DNA of 64,000 nucleotides from positions 1-64,000 of the forward strand of contig MNCI01020709.1 in the NCBI GenBank assembly GCA_015680685.1. The letters are read 5' to 3'. This document shows positions 35,256-47,303 of the stretch, piece by piece. The stretch is from Gnetum montanum. Its lineage: Eukaryota; Streptophyta; Gnetopsida; Gnetales; Gnetaceae. Each line of letters opens with the position of its first letter. The stretch's first letter is position 1. The notes below the pieces were generated by a model. That model made no database searches and was not told the origin of the DNA. It saw only the letters and a program-made list of their open reading frames with translations. The position numbers were made by a program, and so were the translations under genes.

Positions 35256-36206
35256 TAATGAGTGGCGAGGTACCCCTACACTCAACCATACGAATACGAG
35301 AGTTACACGTGTGATCCAGTCAAACTTCGTAAAAGGACTAGTTGTGGCATCTAGACAGTTAACCTTAGGTCGCAATTCACTATCTTCCCACCTAGACTAG
35401 TATTAGCTTTGTCACATATGGTTTAGTCCAGAGTGAGGTGTATGATGGGTTTCTAATCTAATGCTACTCCTAAAGGTAATGGAAAGTAATATTAAATTAA
35501 CTAATCTAGGAGAGAGAGGGTAAGAGAATCTAACTAGCCTAAGTGCGATGAGCATCCGTTCCTTGATTATTCGTACACATCTTGGACTTCGTGCACAACT
35601 ACCACTGGGATTACCAAGTGTAGATCCTAGGTACGCTACTGGGTTACCAAGTAATCACACTTAAATGCTCGTAATCAAGTCGTACTCATTCCACATTTTA
35701 ATAGAAGATAAGGGTGAGAAGATATTAACTAAGAAAGTAGTAAATAAAAATTAAGTAAATAATTAAACTAAGTGAATATTGCAATGATAAAGTAATCTTG
35801 ATCTTTATTGCCGATCATGTGCGTGTCTAAGTACGTCACACTTGAATAAAGGATGTCGTACAATTACAATCACCACACTGCGGGCATACACTGGAAAATA
35901 ATTCTAACTCTGAGAAGGGAAAACTACAAGAATTTAGCTAAGGGACTAAAAATTGGATGTGAAACAAAGGAGAGTCACCTCTTATTTATAGGAATTGAGG
36001 CAAGCCGCGATATCACATACGTGATATCGTGGTTGATGCAATATCGCGGCTGATGTGATATCGCAACTACAATATCGCATACACAATATCGTAACCCATG
36101 GGATATCACAGCTATGATATCATGGTAGTGATATCACAACCACTATGATATCATGGGTGTGATATCACAGCAACGATATTAGAGCTAGCAAATTCATGAC
36201 TCATCA
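35256..36206 (-). repeat. A2 3' LTR
   Basis: 951 bp, homologous to 41349-42222. A cluster of about ten GATATC palindromes lies at 36005-36180. The element's polypurine tract TTATGGGGGTA (minus strand, 36217-36207) abuts it. Confidence 0.87.
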
Positions 36207-36409
36207 TACCCCCATAACTGAATGAAAACTTGTCCTCGAGTTACAGAGAGAACAAGCTCCATTGATTACACAGTGGATAGGTATGGGATTATTGACTGAC
36301 TAGAATGGATTCATGTTGTAGTGTGGAGTCAAAAAAAAATTAAGACACAACACAAAAGAAAATCTTATGATTACAAAATTTTTGGAACTCATGTAGTTAC
36401 TGGTGGTGA

Positions 36410-37178
36410 TGGCTCCTCCATAGGTGTCTTTCCCTTTTCTTGCGCTCTAGGTCTTGGGATTTGCTAGCATTGAAGTAGGGCCTAGATTTTCTCCTCTTGT
36501 AATGCCTTGAGTGCCTTGGCATGTGTGTAAGTTTGCACTTGTGCCATAGAGGCATCCCAATCAGCCTTCTCTTTTTCTTCTGCCACCCTTTTATTCTCTG
36601 TCAACAGTTTATTAAGTTGCTCGGTTCTAAAAGTGTCCAGCTGGTTTTGAGCAACCTTTGGCCCTATATTCGGAAGGTTTAATACTTATAAAATGGCTTG
36701 AATAAAGAAATCAATAGTCACACCACAAATGTTAACCATGGTGCCTTCTTTTCTTTTCTTCTTCTCTTTTTTTTATGTTATGCCAAAATTGGTACATTTC
36801 CCCTAAGTACCAGGCACCACTTGCAAAGAGGATAGGCCATAAGGGAGACCCTTTTAGGTGGTCCCTAATAGCCTCAGGAGCAAACTCTGCAAAAGATTCA
36901 AAATTTAATTCCACAATCACCACAGTGAATGTGGACCTTTCGTGGATAGCCTGAACACAATCCTGGGGCAACGTGAGATGTTGTCCCTGTTTAGGCATTG
37001 TAGTAGCTCCTCCTTCTGCCTACCTTGATTGTACAATAGCAGGGTCTTCTTGGTGGATACTAAATGATTGTTCCTCCTACTCTACATGTTTTTTGGTAGG
37101 AACTTGTCCTTTACCTCTCCTAGGTTGTTTGATCACACCTTGAGCAAGACCTTCCCATTGTCGGCATTTCGGGTCCAT
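36410..37178 (-). pseudogene. A2 accessory protein, internally deleted
   Basis: It starts MDPKCRQWEG at 37178, right after an acceptor-like ATTGTAG. After two stops it reaches VELNFESFAEFAPEAIRDHL and LWPILFASGAWYLGEMYQFW (36998-36760), matching A1's frame. The central globular region is missing. A tail with coiled-coil residues EKEKADWDASMAQVQTYTHA and the end LWRSHHH corresponds to the end of A1's frame. No function can be assigned. Confidence 0.6.
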
Positions 37179-38989
37179 CTACAATCACACAGGGACAATC
37201 ATTAGTAAGGTTGTTACCAAAGTTAGGTTATACCTTACTACTTGCCTTAATAGATTTACTTTATTTCTGTGTGATGTTAATTATTGGAAGAACATGTCCT
37301 CGAAAGATTATAATGTTGAGTCCTCTTTGCTTAGGTGGTTTCCAAATTTAATTTTCTGGTATAGCTAAAGGGGTGAAATTGTTTTTGACACATTTTATTC
37401 TTAATTTTACAACTAATTACCCTTAAATATGTCCTTTGGGTGATGATGAATTTCAAAAAAAAATTTAAAAAAATTATGCACTATTCGGCATGTGCCCCTC
37501 CCCCACGACTAAGCTGAACACTCCAGGTTCAAGTAGGTTCAGATGAAATGAAAATCGGAGTACCAGCGAGTGAGATATGGATATGAAAGCAAGGGACATG
37601 CAATCGTGAGTCGTAGAGAGGAATTTAAAAAAATTTCCCTGTGTGAACAATTGCAAATTATGTTGATTAGCACAAGGGGGTCACATATATATATTTTCAT
37701 CAAAGTTAGGGCACTTAGAGAATGTACCGAATTTTTAATATTTCTTTTGAAATTAAACAATGTAAACTAAGGACATCTAGATAATTGTTAAAGGATTCCA
37801 AGGTAATTAGATGGTTTGTAAGGCATGAATAATGATCTATGGGTTTTATAAAGAAGGACCTTGTGTGGTAAAGAAAAAGGTCATGTAATGGTACATAGGA
37901 ATGTGATTATTCAGAGGGATAGTAGTAGGGAAAGAAAATCATTTGAAAATATGCTAAGGGTAAGAAATGGTGTGTGTGAGCTATGTCATAAGTGAAAATT
38001 ACAAAAGATTACACAAGTGAATCCTCCCCAAAGTAGGTTTCAACNTGTTACACATGACATGAGCTACAATTACACAAACAATGAGATGAGATGAAGTATA
38101 GAAGGGACCGTAGAGATTGGGACATGAGGTAACTAACTCAGGGCATAGTGAATCCTACATGTAAAGCATGATTAAGGTGTCATTAACCCATCATTCCAAG
38201 ATCAGGACCAAGTCCATTCCTCTGACCAGTGACATCGCATTGTTTCAACCCATGATGAGCGACTATGAGAGTACCAAAACAACAAGGCTTACAATCACTT
38301 GGCATTTTGTTCAAGGGAGGAGTGATTTTTGTTTTGTGGTACTTCCTTTGTTTTTTTTTTCTTTTTCTTCTTATTTTTTTTATTGCTGAATCCAGAGAAG
38401 CCACTAGCCTTCAAGCATGGATGCATGTTTTTCCAGTCGGACCCCCTAGAACAGCTTTGGATTTTTGAGTCCCTTTTGATTACTCTTACTCCCATTTTTT
38501 GTTAGATCTACAAGAATCTTAGTACAACTACGTTGCATGATAACTCCCACAGACATCACCAAAGAGAATCTGCAAGTCCCCTTGGTGTCACATCCTAATC
38601 ATTCCCTCTTGGTCCATCCTTCCTCACTCTGGGTACAATGAACACAAAATTAATTTTGAGTTTTAAGAATGTCACTGTACCCTCAAACAGAACCTCTTAT
38701 TTGTAGAATGGATGAGTGGGTGTAATGGGCTCACTCTCCCCATAATTGATCACTCAAGACTCGATAACATAGAACACACCTCAACCAACAAGCCACATGA
38801 GTGTTTTATTCATAGATGAGATTACTTATAAAAAATGTGAAAAGACAAAAAGATAAAACAAGAAATTGAAAAATGAAAAACTGGAAAACAAAAGGTTGTA
38901 AAATTAAAGAAAATGAAAAGTATTTATTAATCCTGCTTGTTATTTAGAATGGGGGATATCCCTCATAGCTAAACGGTTGAGGATGGCAA
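37179..38989 (-). other. A2 noncoding interior between gag and the accessory frame
   Basis: Homologous in reverse to A1 23924-25500 but with no supported coding frame. A single N lies at 38045. A pyrimidine-rich stretch occurs at 38345-38385. This is the place where pol would be expected; none is recognisable. Confidence 0.5.
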
Positions 38990-41216
38990 GGTTTAATAAA
39001 TGACGACAGGGATCCTTGCATGTTGGAAATATTGGAACTTGTCCGTACTTACCCCATCGAGTTTCACATACTTGATTGTAGTACGCATAGTGGGGAAATT
39101 TATGAGATGTGGTTCTTGGATAACGAGTTGACCCACTATGATATTTGGGACAGTTAGATGGTATGCAAGGATTGGGATGTTGCCTTCCATGATTGTGTTC
39201 ATTAGGTCGTATGGTTGTTGGAGTGTTAGTTGGTGGCCCTAATGAAGTGACATGAGGCGTTGGGTTCGAAGGTAAGGGTGCATCATAGTGTTGGACTTGT
39301 GCTAAGTTGGAGGGTGCAGTGGCCTCAGAATTATGTTGGCCCTTCTTACGGTCATGTTTAAAGAAGGGATGCTTTTGATGTTGTTGAGGTCTCTTACTGT
39401 TGTTGGAAACAGGAGCACAAGTAGCGTTCAGAGGTTATTGCTGTGGTGCAAGCACCTTAGGAATAGTTGGTGGTGATGTATAAGGAGGGAAAGGATGAGA
39501 ATGTTGAAAGTTAGGAGGAGTATAAGGTGCACAAGGTGGTGGTTGTGTTGAAGGTATGGGCTAATAGTATTGAGGAGAATGGTACTGTGATGAGATAAAG
39601 TGCATTGGCCCAATTAGAGAAATAGGATGTTGAACAAGATAAGTGTTTGGGTTTGGATGATATGAAGGGTGTCTCCAGTTTAGTGGTGGTCTCCCCCACG
39701 ATTGGGATTGTTGCCACTATGATCAAACACAGTATCTCTGTACAAACTCTGGATGTAGCATGTTTCCCCAATGCTCATGTAAATTTAACAATATTGGGCA
39801 TTGGCCCTTGGGGTGATCGTACAGGCATATGTTGCATTCATACATATGATTGACAGCTGAGCTCTTATTTTATTTATCCCTTATTTCTGATTGTCTATCA
39901 TTTTTTCCTGCTTCTTGGGTTGTCAAAACTCTATCTCCAATAATGTTGATAAATTCTCCACGCTTTTGATATGTCCATTCCAACATCTTATTGATCTTTG
40001 CCTTGACTTCTTCTAATGTTTTTTGTGTTGGCAAAGATGATGTTTCCACCTTGAGATTGGTTGATTTCTCCTTTTTATGATCATGGACCTTTGTTAAGTT
40101 GAGATTTTGTTCCTATTGATGTCTTTCAACACTCTCCCATCTAGCCATCTCTCCTTTTTCTTTTGCTACCTGCTTAATAAGCTATTGGATTTGATGGGTT
40201 CGTAGTTCGTATAGTTGACCTTGGACGTACATTCCTAGGGTCTCTCTTGTTTCATTACATAGCCCATCAATGATATGGTACATTAGCCTTTCCTTGGAAA
40301 ACCGATGGCCTGGATAGTTATTTAACAGCGCATAATATCTTTCTAAGGCCATGTCCAAGGGTTCATGTTGCGCTTGTTTCCATCCTTGGATTTTTTTCCT
40401 CAAGGCTGATAGTCTTGCGTAGGTTTGATATTTTTCATTAAAGACTTCTACCATTGTTGACCAATGTCATATTGAATTTGGTTTTAGCAATCTATACCAT
40501 ACTTTTGCTTGGCCAACGAGTGTCATGGGAAAGAGCTTAAGTTTTTGCCACCTATTATCAATGTTATTCCATGTGCAGGCATCATAGAAGGCTTGTAAAT
40601 GTTGATATGGGTCTAAATCATAGCCTCCTAAGAAATTAGGGAAGTTGTTTAAATCGAGCCAGGGTAGATGGCTCTCTTTACAATGCCTACGGGAGATTCG
40701 AACAGCCTCTTGTATTGGTGTTAGGCTCTTAGTGGCTAGCAGGGGTTCATCATCACTAAGTAGGTTGTGAAGTTGTAAGTTGGGATGATGTTGCCTTTGT
40801 TTATGTTGGCATTCTTGATTTTCTTTGTGAGCTCGATTTTTAGTTCTACGCCGATCCCTTGAAAGATAGTCATCCATGTCACAATCTAATGTTGGAGTAG
40901 AGAAAGAGAAGGAACTGTAAAACTCGTTATGACTTTTGTAAGTCTTCTAATCATCCCCAAGTAAGTTCTTGTTAGTTATTGAGAAGGTCCTAGGCCTTTT
41001 GGGCCTCATTCTATGGGATGTCTCATCCTCACTAGAGGTGTCATAGTTGGATAATGAGAGTCTTTGAGTATCATTGGAGCATTCATAAACGTAGGGGACT
41101 CCTGCATAAGGTTGAGTACTCCAATCTTCATTATCATCTAATTCGTTGGTTCTCCAATGAACTGCCTCACCAGATGTGGCATTATTATAGTCTTCTAGGA
41201 GAGGCATGGTTGTCAA
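38990..41216 (-). pseudogene. A2 gag
   Basis: It starts MTTMPLLEDYNN at 41216. The retrotransposon gag core is clear at 40877-40182: FPNFLGGYDLDPYQHLQAFY, LKLFPMTLVGQAKVWYRLL, VFNEKYQTYARLSALRKK and LYELRTHQIQ. A possible zinc knuckle CNICLYDHPKGQC follows near 39840. The tail is proline- and histidine-rich. Stops at about 40945, 40462 and 40180 break the frame. This type of gag is that of Athila elements, distinct from T1-T3. Confidence 0.85.
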
Positions 41217-41324
41217 GCTGTGTGTGAATTTGTATGTGACCTTTTGTAATTAATTCTTCTTAAAAGATATATCTTTAATTCCTATACAGCAACCTTGTAT
41301 GATATAACTAATCTAGATAACTAG

Positions 41325-41348
41325 CACCGTCCCTAGAAACAGTGCCAA
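41325..41348 (-). promoter_or_regulatory. A2 primer-binding site
   Basis: After the 5' LTR the minus strand reads TTGGCACTGTTTCTAGGGAC. TGGCAC at the LTR edge is the usual position of a tRNA-complementary primer site. Confidence 0.6.
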
Positions 41349-42222
41349 TGATGAGTGGCAAGGTACCCCTACACTCAACCATACAAATACGAGTGTTACA
41401 CGTGCGATCCGGTCGAACTTCGTAGACGGACTAGTTGTGGCATCTAGATAGTTAGCCTTAGGTCGCGATTTGCTGTCTTCCCACCTGGACTAGTATTAGC
41501 TTTGTCACGTATGGTTTAGTCTAGAGTGAGGTATATGATGGGTTTCTAATCTAATGCTACTCCTGAAGGCAATGGAAAGTAATATTAAATTAACTAATCT
41601 AGGAGAGAGAGGGTAAGAGAATCTAACTAGCCTAAGTGCGATGAGCATCCATTCCTTGATTATCCGTACACATCTTGGACTTCGCGCATGACTACCACTG
41701 GGATTACCAAGCGCAGATCCTAGGTATGCTACTGGGTTACCAAGTAGTCACACTTAAATGCTCGTAATCAAGTCGTACTCATTCTACATTTTAACAAGAG
41801 ATAAGGGTGAGAAGCTATTAACTAGGAAAGCAATAAATAATAATTAGGTAAATAATTGAACTAAGTGAATGCTACAATGATGAAGTAATCTCGATCTTTA
41901 TTGCCAATCATGTGCGTGTCCAAGTATGTCACACTCGAATAAAGGATGTTGTACAATTACAATCATCACACTGCGGGCATACACTGGAAAATAATTCTAA
42001 CTCTGAGAAGGGAAAACTACAAGAATTTAGCTAAGGGACTAAAAATTGGATGCGAAACAAGGGAGAGCTACCTCTTATTTATAGGAACTGAGACAGCTGA
42101 TGCGATATCATGGCTATGATATTGTGTACACGATATCGTAGCCCATGGGATATCATGGCTATGATATCATGGTAGTGATATCACAACAGTGATATCACAG
42201 CCAGAAAATTCATGACTCATCA
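41349..42222 (-). repeat. A2 5' LTR
   Basis: 874 bp. TATAAATA reads on the minus strand at 42083-42076. Fewer GATATC palindromes remain than in the 3' LTR, which accounts for part of the length difference. Confidence 0.87.
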
Positions 42223-42924
42223 ATAGCGTAGCATAGCGTAGTGGTCAATGTAACTTGCATTTTTGTCAGAGTTGCAGGGTTTCACACGAAAACTTTGCTT
42301 GCAGTTCAAAGGCTAACCAAGACAGGGTAGCTTTGGGAGCCATAATGCTGTTAAATGCAGTCCTCTTTGCAAAAGCAGCTTGGCAAAGGGGTTTTGTGTG
42401 TTTTTCACCCTTATTGTGTTGTGCTACGCTATATAGCATAGCATAGCGTAGCACCCTATGTTAGCCGAATTCTAACTTTGCCTTGCATGAACATCTTGCC
42501 AAACTTGTATTCGAACACTTGATTGATTTTTGGAAGGCTTGCTATGCTACGCAGCGTAGCGTGGTGTAGTAGACTTCTTCACTAGAAAACTTGCTAAACT
42601 GTTTTGTCCATCCTGAGCACCGTTGACAACTCCTAGCATAGTTTCTAAGTATACTATCAGCTGGGTGAATTGTCCAGGTGGGTAGGCCGGAGAGTCCATC
42701 AGGCCTGCCAGTCCTGGAAGTAGAAAACTTGTTGAATTGCACAATTTGTCTTCAATGTCTAAACTTTTCTACCAAACTACCATGACAACGTACTTGTGGA
42801 AGTCCTTACCTGAATTCTAAGACCCTAGTGAAGCAAGAGGGTCTCAAAATTTTATGGTGTTTTAGTCACGTGCAGCATAGCGAGTGTGACACACTTCAAC
42901 ATAGTGAGTGTAGCACCAGAGTTG

Positions 42925-43095
42925 GCCATTTTTAGCAGTTTTCATACTTGGCATTTTTTCTACATTTTCATACTTAGCATTTTTTCTGCATTATTACACT
43001 TAGCCATTTTTTCTATATTTTTATACTTAGCCATTTTCCTACTACTTACACACTTAGTCATTTTTCTACTATTTTTTAGAGTTAGCCATTTTCTG
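42925..43095 (+). repeat. Short tandem repeat before T3 gag
   Basis: About five imperfect units of roughly 30-35 bp contain CACTTAGCCATTTTTTCTA. They lie in the untranslated leader just before the gag ATG at 43123. Confidence 0.7.
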
Positions 43096-43122
43096 CAAAC
43101 AACAACTCTCACAACCCGATCT

Positions 43123-45000
43123 ATGAATATGAATCCAGATCAACCTTCCACATTGGTGTCTAACACATTTGACACTACAATCTAGCCAAAGTGTGCCGCA
43201 CTAAACCATGAACAATACAATTTTGTTTGTGCCAAAATCCAAGTAGGACTGCTAGTGGATTACCTTGATTTGGAGGCAAAATAGGACTATGAACGAGTCC
43301 ATCGGAATGGACGGGAGTACAACCCTTCCTTGTTTGACATAATTCCACTCATGGAGTCCTACCACTAGTTGTTGTCCCAACTCATCCATGTAAACAAGCA
43401 GGATGCAAGGACAACCTACGAGGAAGTCTCACAGAAGGAGGAAGATGAGTTCGAGGCCTGCTCCAAACACGAGAGCCACCCCTACACCACCTTCCAACAA
43501 CTACTCCCTAGTACACCCCCTCCTTGGTTTGGTCCACCCATCCTCTCCAAGATGGTAACCATGCCAATTCAGCCTTCCTCACAAGCAACTAATGCATTTT
43601 CCCAACACTATGCTCATGCAGGGGCCACCTCCCAGCCCTAGACAACTTAGGCATCCTACATTCCACCTATCTCATTGGCATATGTGATGTCCATCCAACC
43701 CACTCATGTGTGGCCTACTTTGATCACCACACCCATTGCTCAGCCAACACACTAACAATCGTCCGCTACGATGTTAAACTAGCAACGGCCATCCACTACG
43801 ACGTTAAACTAGCAAACTCCAAAACCAACAATTCAACTCTATGTTATCCAACCAACACAAGCCCAGCCAATGCAATCAGCTGACGCCTTTCCAAGCTTGG
43901 ATCAAGCATTCCAATTGATCCAAAGCTTGGCGGAGGAGATCAACCAACTCAAGGCTACCTCCTTTGACAACATTAAGGTGGTGGACTTCTACGGAGATGA
44001 CCCCATAAGTCCTATGGTACCACCCCTAACTCTTCCAACTGGGATCCAACTGCCACAATTTACCAAGTACAATGGTGAAGGGGACCCCAATGCACACTTG
44101 GTCACATTTTGATCTAAGTACCTACTCCTTCAAGCTTGGCCACACGCCATCATGTGCGTGTTCCCCATGTCACTCACTGGCAAGGCCTTAGACTGGTATC
44201 GCATGCTACTGAAGGCCTCAATCTCCTCTTTGGAGAATCTCATAAGCGAGTTTGTAACACGCTTCAGGTACAACCTAAAGCCTAAAGCAACCCTTGACCA
44301 GCTCATGCAAGTTAAGCAGGGGCCTCTAGAACCTGTGCCAAAATTCCTCCAGTGTTGGAATGCTACATTGAGTGAAATGCATGAACCCCTAGCAGAGACA
44401 CATCTACTGGCCATCTTTAAAGGTGCAGTAAATGACTTCATTAAGTCCAAACTATATTATCTAGGCCCAAATTCTATTAGCCAAGCCTTTTCCCAAGCAA
44501 AAAACATAGAGGAAGTAGCACAAGCTAGCAATGAGCTAGCTTATGTGGCCTACAGAAACCAACATGCTCGCAAGCAAAACACAACAATGGCAATAGTGGC
44601 CACAAGCACAAAAACAACTAGCTAGGGCCCGATAGCTAGGTAGCCCAGAGCCCCAGTTGACAAAATCGCCAACTCTAATACCATCTCACCTACATCGGCA
44701 GGGGCCACCCCAAGGCCCAACTTTCAATGTAAGGACCGCTCAAAGTATACACCACTACCAATGAAACTCTCTAAACTATTGGAGCAACTCTTGAAAGTCA
44801 GGAAAATCCAATACAAACACGTATCAGAGATTGCTCACCAAAAACATGATAGGTATTGCGAACTACTAAGGAACCCTGCCTCAACAATACCAAACAAGCC
44901 CCTAGTTCCACAACACTTTAAATTGGACCAATACTGTCATTACCACCAATTGGCTGGTCACAGTACAGACAACTGTCGTGCTTTGCAAGATGACTTATAA
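43123..45000 (+). pseudogene. T3 gag
   Basis: It starts MNMNPDQPST at 43123. The N-terminal DYERVHRNGREYNPSLFDII matches T2's gag start. The core has VVDFYGDDPISP, LPQFTKYNGEGDPNAHL, TGKALDWYRMLL and LDQLMQVKQGPLEPVPKFLQ. The zinc knuckle reads CHYHQLAGHSTDNC near 44937-44978. In-frame stops occur near 43184, 43639, 43780, 43810, 44110 and 44624, and at 44998. Two units of the array-B motif lie inside the frame at 43761-43816, each giving an in-frame TAG. Confidence 0.87.
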
Positions 45001-45003
45001 AGA

Positions 45004-46461
45004 ATGATAGAATGGGGTCAACTAGTGCTAGACATAGCAAGCCAATCCAATGCAGATGATGCTTCCTATGTCATAAACTCCATTAGCATAGGTGGCAAGC
45101 CCAAACCTACGAAACAACCTTTTGTGATCTGTGTGCCTCCTAACAAGGCAAGGGTCCCTTTAGCCTCCACAACTAAGAGGCCTCCCTTTGTTATCGAAGT
45201 GCCACCTTGGGCACCCACAACACCCTTTGTGGTCAAGGTCCCAAACCAACTGTCCGCTAAGACGTTAAATTGGCATGATGCAACAACAACAACTGCTAAG
45301 CAACCTTTTGTCATCAAGGTGCCGCAACAAGTTGGTCACACAACAACTTCTATAATAATGCCTAAATCACCATTTTTCATAAGGGTGCTACAACATGATG
45401 GCCCCTCACCTACTCGAAGCCCAACAGTAGGCAATGTCTCAATCTCTCCTCCCTTGAGGGTCGACCCCACTAGCAACCCAAGTAGGCCTACCAAATGGCA
45501 ATGCAAGAGGACAAATGAGCACCTCGCAACCCCCATGCCCGAAGCAAAGGCCGCAACTAGCAAGCAACAACCAAACACTAGGGCCCCTACCCCCAAGCAG
45601 GCCAAGCAAACCAAGCCCAAGTCCCCTCCGCGAGAGATCTGTCTCTCAAGCCACATGGAGGAAGTCAAGGCCAACACAACAGCCAATAACAAGGACTTTG
45701 TAGTTGCACTAACCCAAGTAAAACAAATGCTCAAGAAAAAGAACACAACGTTGAGCTTGTATGACTTGGTCATGAACTCATTTACTCACTACCAAGCATT
45801 GGCCCAGATCTTGGCCTCCATTCCTATTACGGAGGACGTCCTTGCAGATGAGGCATCCATCTGTGCAACGATGTTGCCCCCTGCACCACAAGAATCGAGT
45901 TCAACATCCCTAGTGTTCCACCACAATGCAGTCAAAGTCAACCCCAAACAAGGGGAGGTCACTACAACTCGACTATTTATTAGCATTCGTGTTGGGCAGT
46001 GCACCATACGTAGAGTGCATGTCGATGATGGTGCAGCAACAAACGTAGTCCTATACTCCATCATTGACAAACTTGGCCTGGTGGATGAAATTAGGCCAAC
46101 CAAAACCAAGTGTCTAAAATCCTTCAATGGATCATGTGTCACAGTTAGGGGTACAATCAACTTAGCCTTCATGGAAGGAGAGCAATTCCCCACTAGTGAA
46201 AATTTCACTGTCATAGAGGAGATGTTAGGCTTCAACCTGATTCTAGGCAGGCCTTGGCTAGCCCAACTAAGGGCCATCTCCTCTCCTATCCACCAAGAAA
46301 TCCACCTTTCATATGAAGGTGGTCAAGTCATCATCCATGGTAATAACGTTTCCTCTTCAACTATCCATGATATAGACATGGCGGAAGTTTTGGAAGAAGA
46401 GTTTCTTAGTGGTACACCTACAATAACCAACGTAGCACCTAAGGCTAACACACCTAAATAA
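45004..46461 (+). pseudogene. T3 protease region
   Basis: A single open stretch of 485 residues. A linker repeats PFVICVPP, PFVIEVPP, PFVVKVPN, PFVIKVPQ and PFFIRVLQ, five copies of one motif. One array-B motif (45251-45274) is translated within it as LSAKTLNWH. After REICLSSHMEEV and LSLYDLVMNSFTHYQAL the protease domain has HVDDGAATNVVLYSI as the active-site region and GFNLILGRPWLAQL near the end. DDGA replaces the usual D-S/T-G. The stretch itself has no stops, although gag upstream does. Confidence 0.85.
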
Positions 46462-46767
46462 GTGGTTGAAGCCAACAGCCTCCTAGAGGACCCTAAGCAT
46501 TGCACACTCCCTAACCCATACCTAGTTAGGAAGCAACTACGTGATCAAGACTTTTCTTTGACCAAAAACATGTTAAGCACTAGCTCACCCCTTGCCTTCA
46601 TTGGCCATGCATTTTTTTTTCTTGGGTTATGTTTGTTCATGCATTTACATTTCACCTGCTTGCCTAGTTTACCCACTACTTCACTTTGTTTACACATTTT
46701 TACTTTATTTACACATTCATTGACTTAGCTTATGCATTTCATTTTTTAAAAAAAAACTACAAAAACA

Positions 46768-46850
46768 CATGGCCCAAAAAGGCCTTAAACTAGCTCATGG
46801 CCCGAAAAAGCCTTAAACTAGCCCATGGCCAAAATGGCCTAAAATCATCA
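46768..46850 (+). repeat. Array A in T3, 28-bp unit
   Basis: Units begin at 46768, 46796 and 46824 with CATGGCC and end CCTTAAACTAGC or CCTAAAATC. It corresponds to array A of T1 and T2. Confidence 0.75.
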
Positions 46851-46997
46851 ATTTTTGCATTGCTTTCCTTTCATTCGTGCATTTCAACTCTATTTACAAC
46901 AAGTGTTGCTTGATGTTGTTTTCTTTCTAGTCGATTTTTGTAGGATCTTACAGGCACACAACATGACTACGCATGTTGCATCACACCTTACATAAGC

Positions 46998-47303
46998 AAG
47001 GTAAGCACAGTCCACTATGACTATAAACTAGCACAAATAGTCTGCTATGACTATAAACTAGCATAGCTCGTTCTTGGGTCATGACGTTAAAATGGCACAA
47101 TAGCTCGTCCTTGGGTCATGACATTAAACTGGCACAATAGCTCATCCTTGGGTCATGACATTAAACTGGCACAACATCCACTATTAGCTACGACATTAAA
47201 CTAGCATCCAACAGTTTGCTAGGACTATAAACTAGCACATTACGGTCTACCAGGATCTTAAACTGTGTTCACAGTCTACCAAGACTTTAAACTGGCATGT
47301 TTC
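46998..47303 (+). repeat. Array B in T3
   Basis: About ten units with cores such as GTCTGCTATGACTATAAACT followed by AGC, and GGTCATGACATTAAACTGGC. It matches the post-pol array of T1. It lies only about 150 bp after array A, whereas in T1/T2 the antisense gene and pol lie between the two arrays. Confidence 0.78.

Larger units (their letters stand above)
35256..42222 (-). mobile_element. A2: Athila-like gypsy element lacking pol
   Basis: LTRs at 41349-42222 (5' on the minus strand) and 35256-36206 have inverted ends TGATGAGT and ACTCATCA (the 35256 end reads TAATGAGT). Flanks are GTAGC (35251-35255) and ATAGC (42223-42227), a target duplication with one mismatch. The interior has gag (41216-38990) and a truncated accessory frame (37178-36410). 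RT, RNase H and integrase are not seen. It lies inside the inverted solo LTR of T3 and is the youngest insertion of that nest. Confidence 0.87.
34235..42864 (-). mobile_element. Inverted Tat solo LTR inside T3, interrupted by A2
   Basis: On the minus strand an LTR begins at 42864 (TAAAACACC, a decayed TGAAACACC) and ends TTGCTACA at 34235. It is flanked by perfect five-base duplications GTCAC (34230-34234 and 42865-42869). Without A2 it is about 1.66 kb. Its R/U5-like end (34240-34390) is the reverse complement of T3's own LTR end region. A CCTATAGATACC sequence (minus, near 34850) matches the LTR TATA box. No internal region remains, so it arose by LTR-LTR recombination. A tRNA-like piece sits at about 34510-34550. 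Confidence 0.82.

Noticed and set aside
45066-46277. Minus-strand frames over the T3 protease
   Set aside because: Shadows of the plus-strand protease frame.
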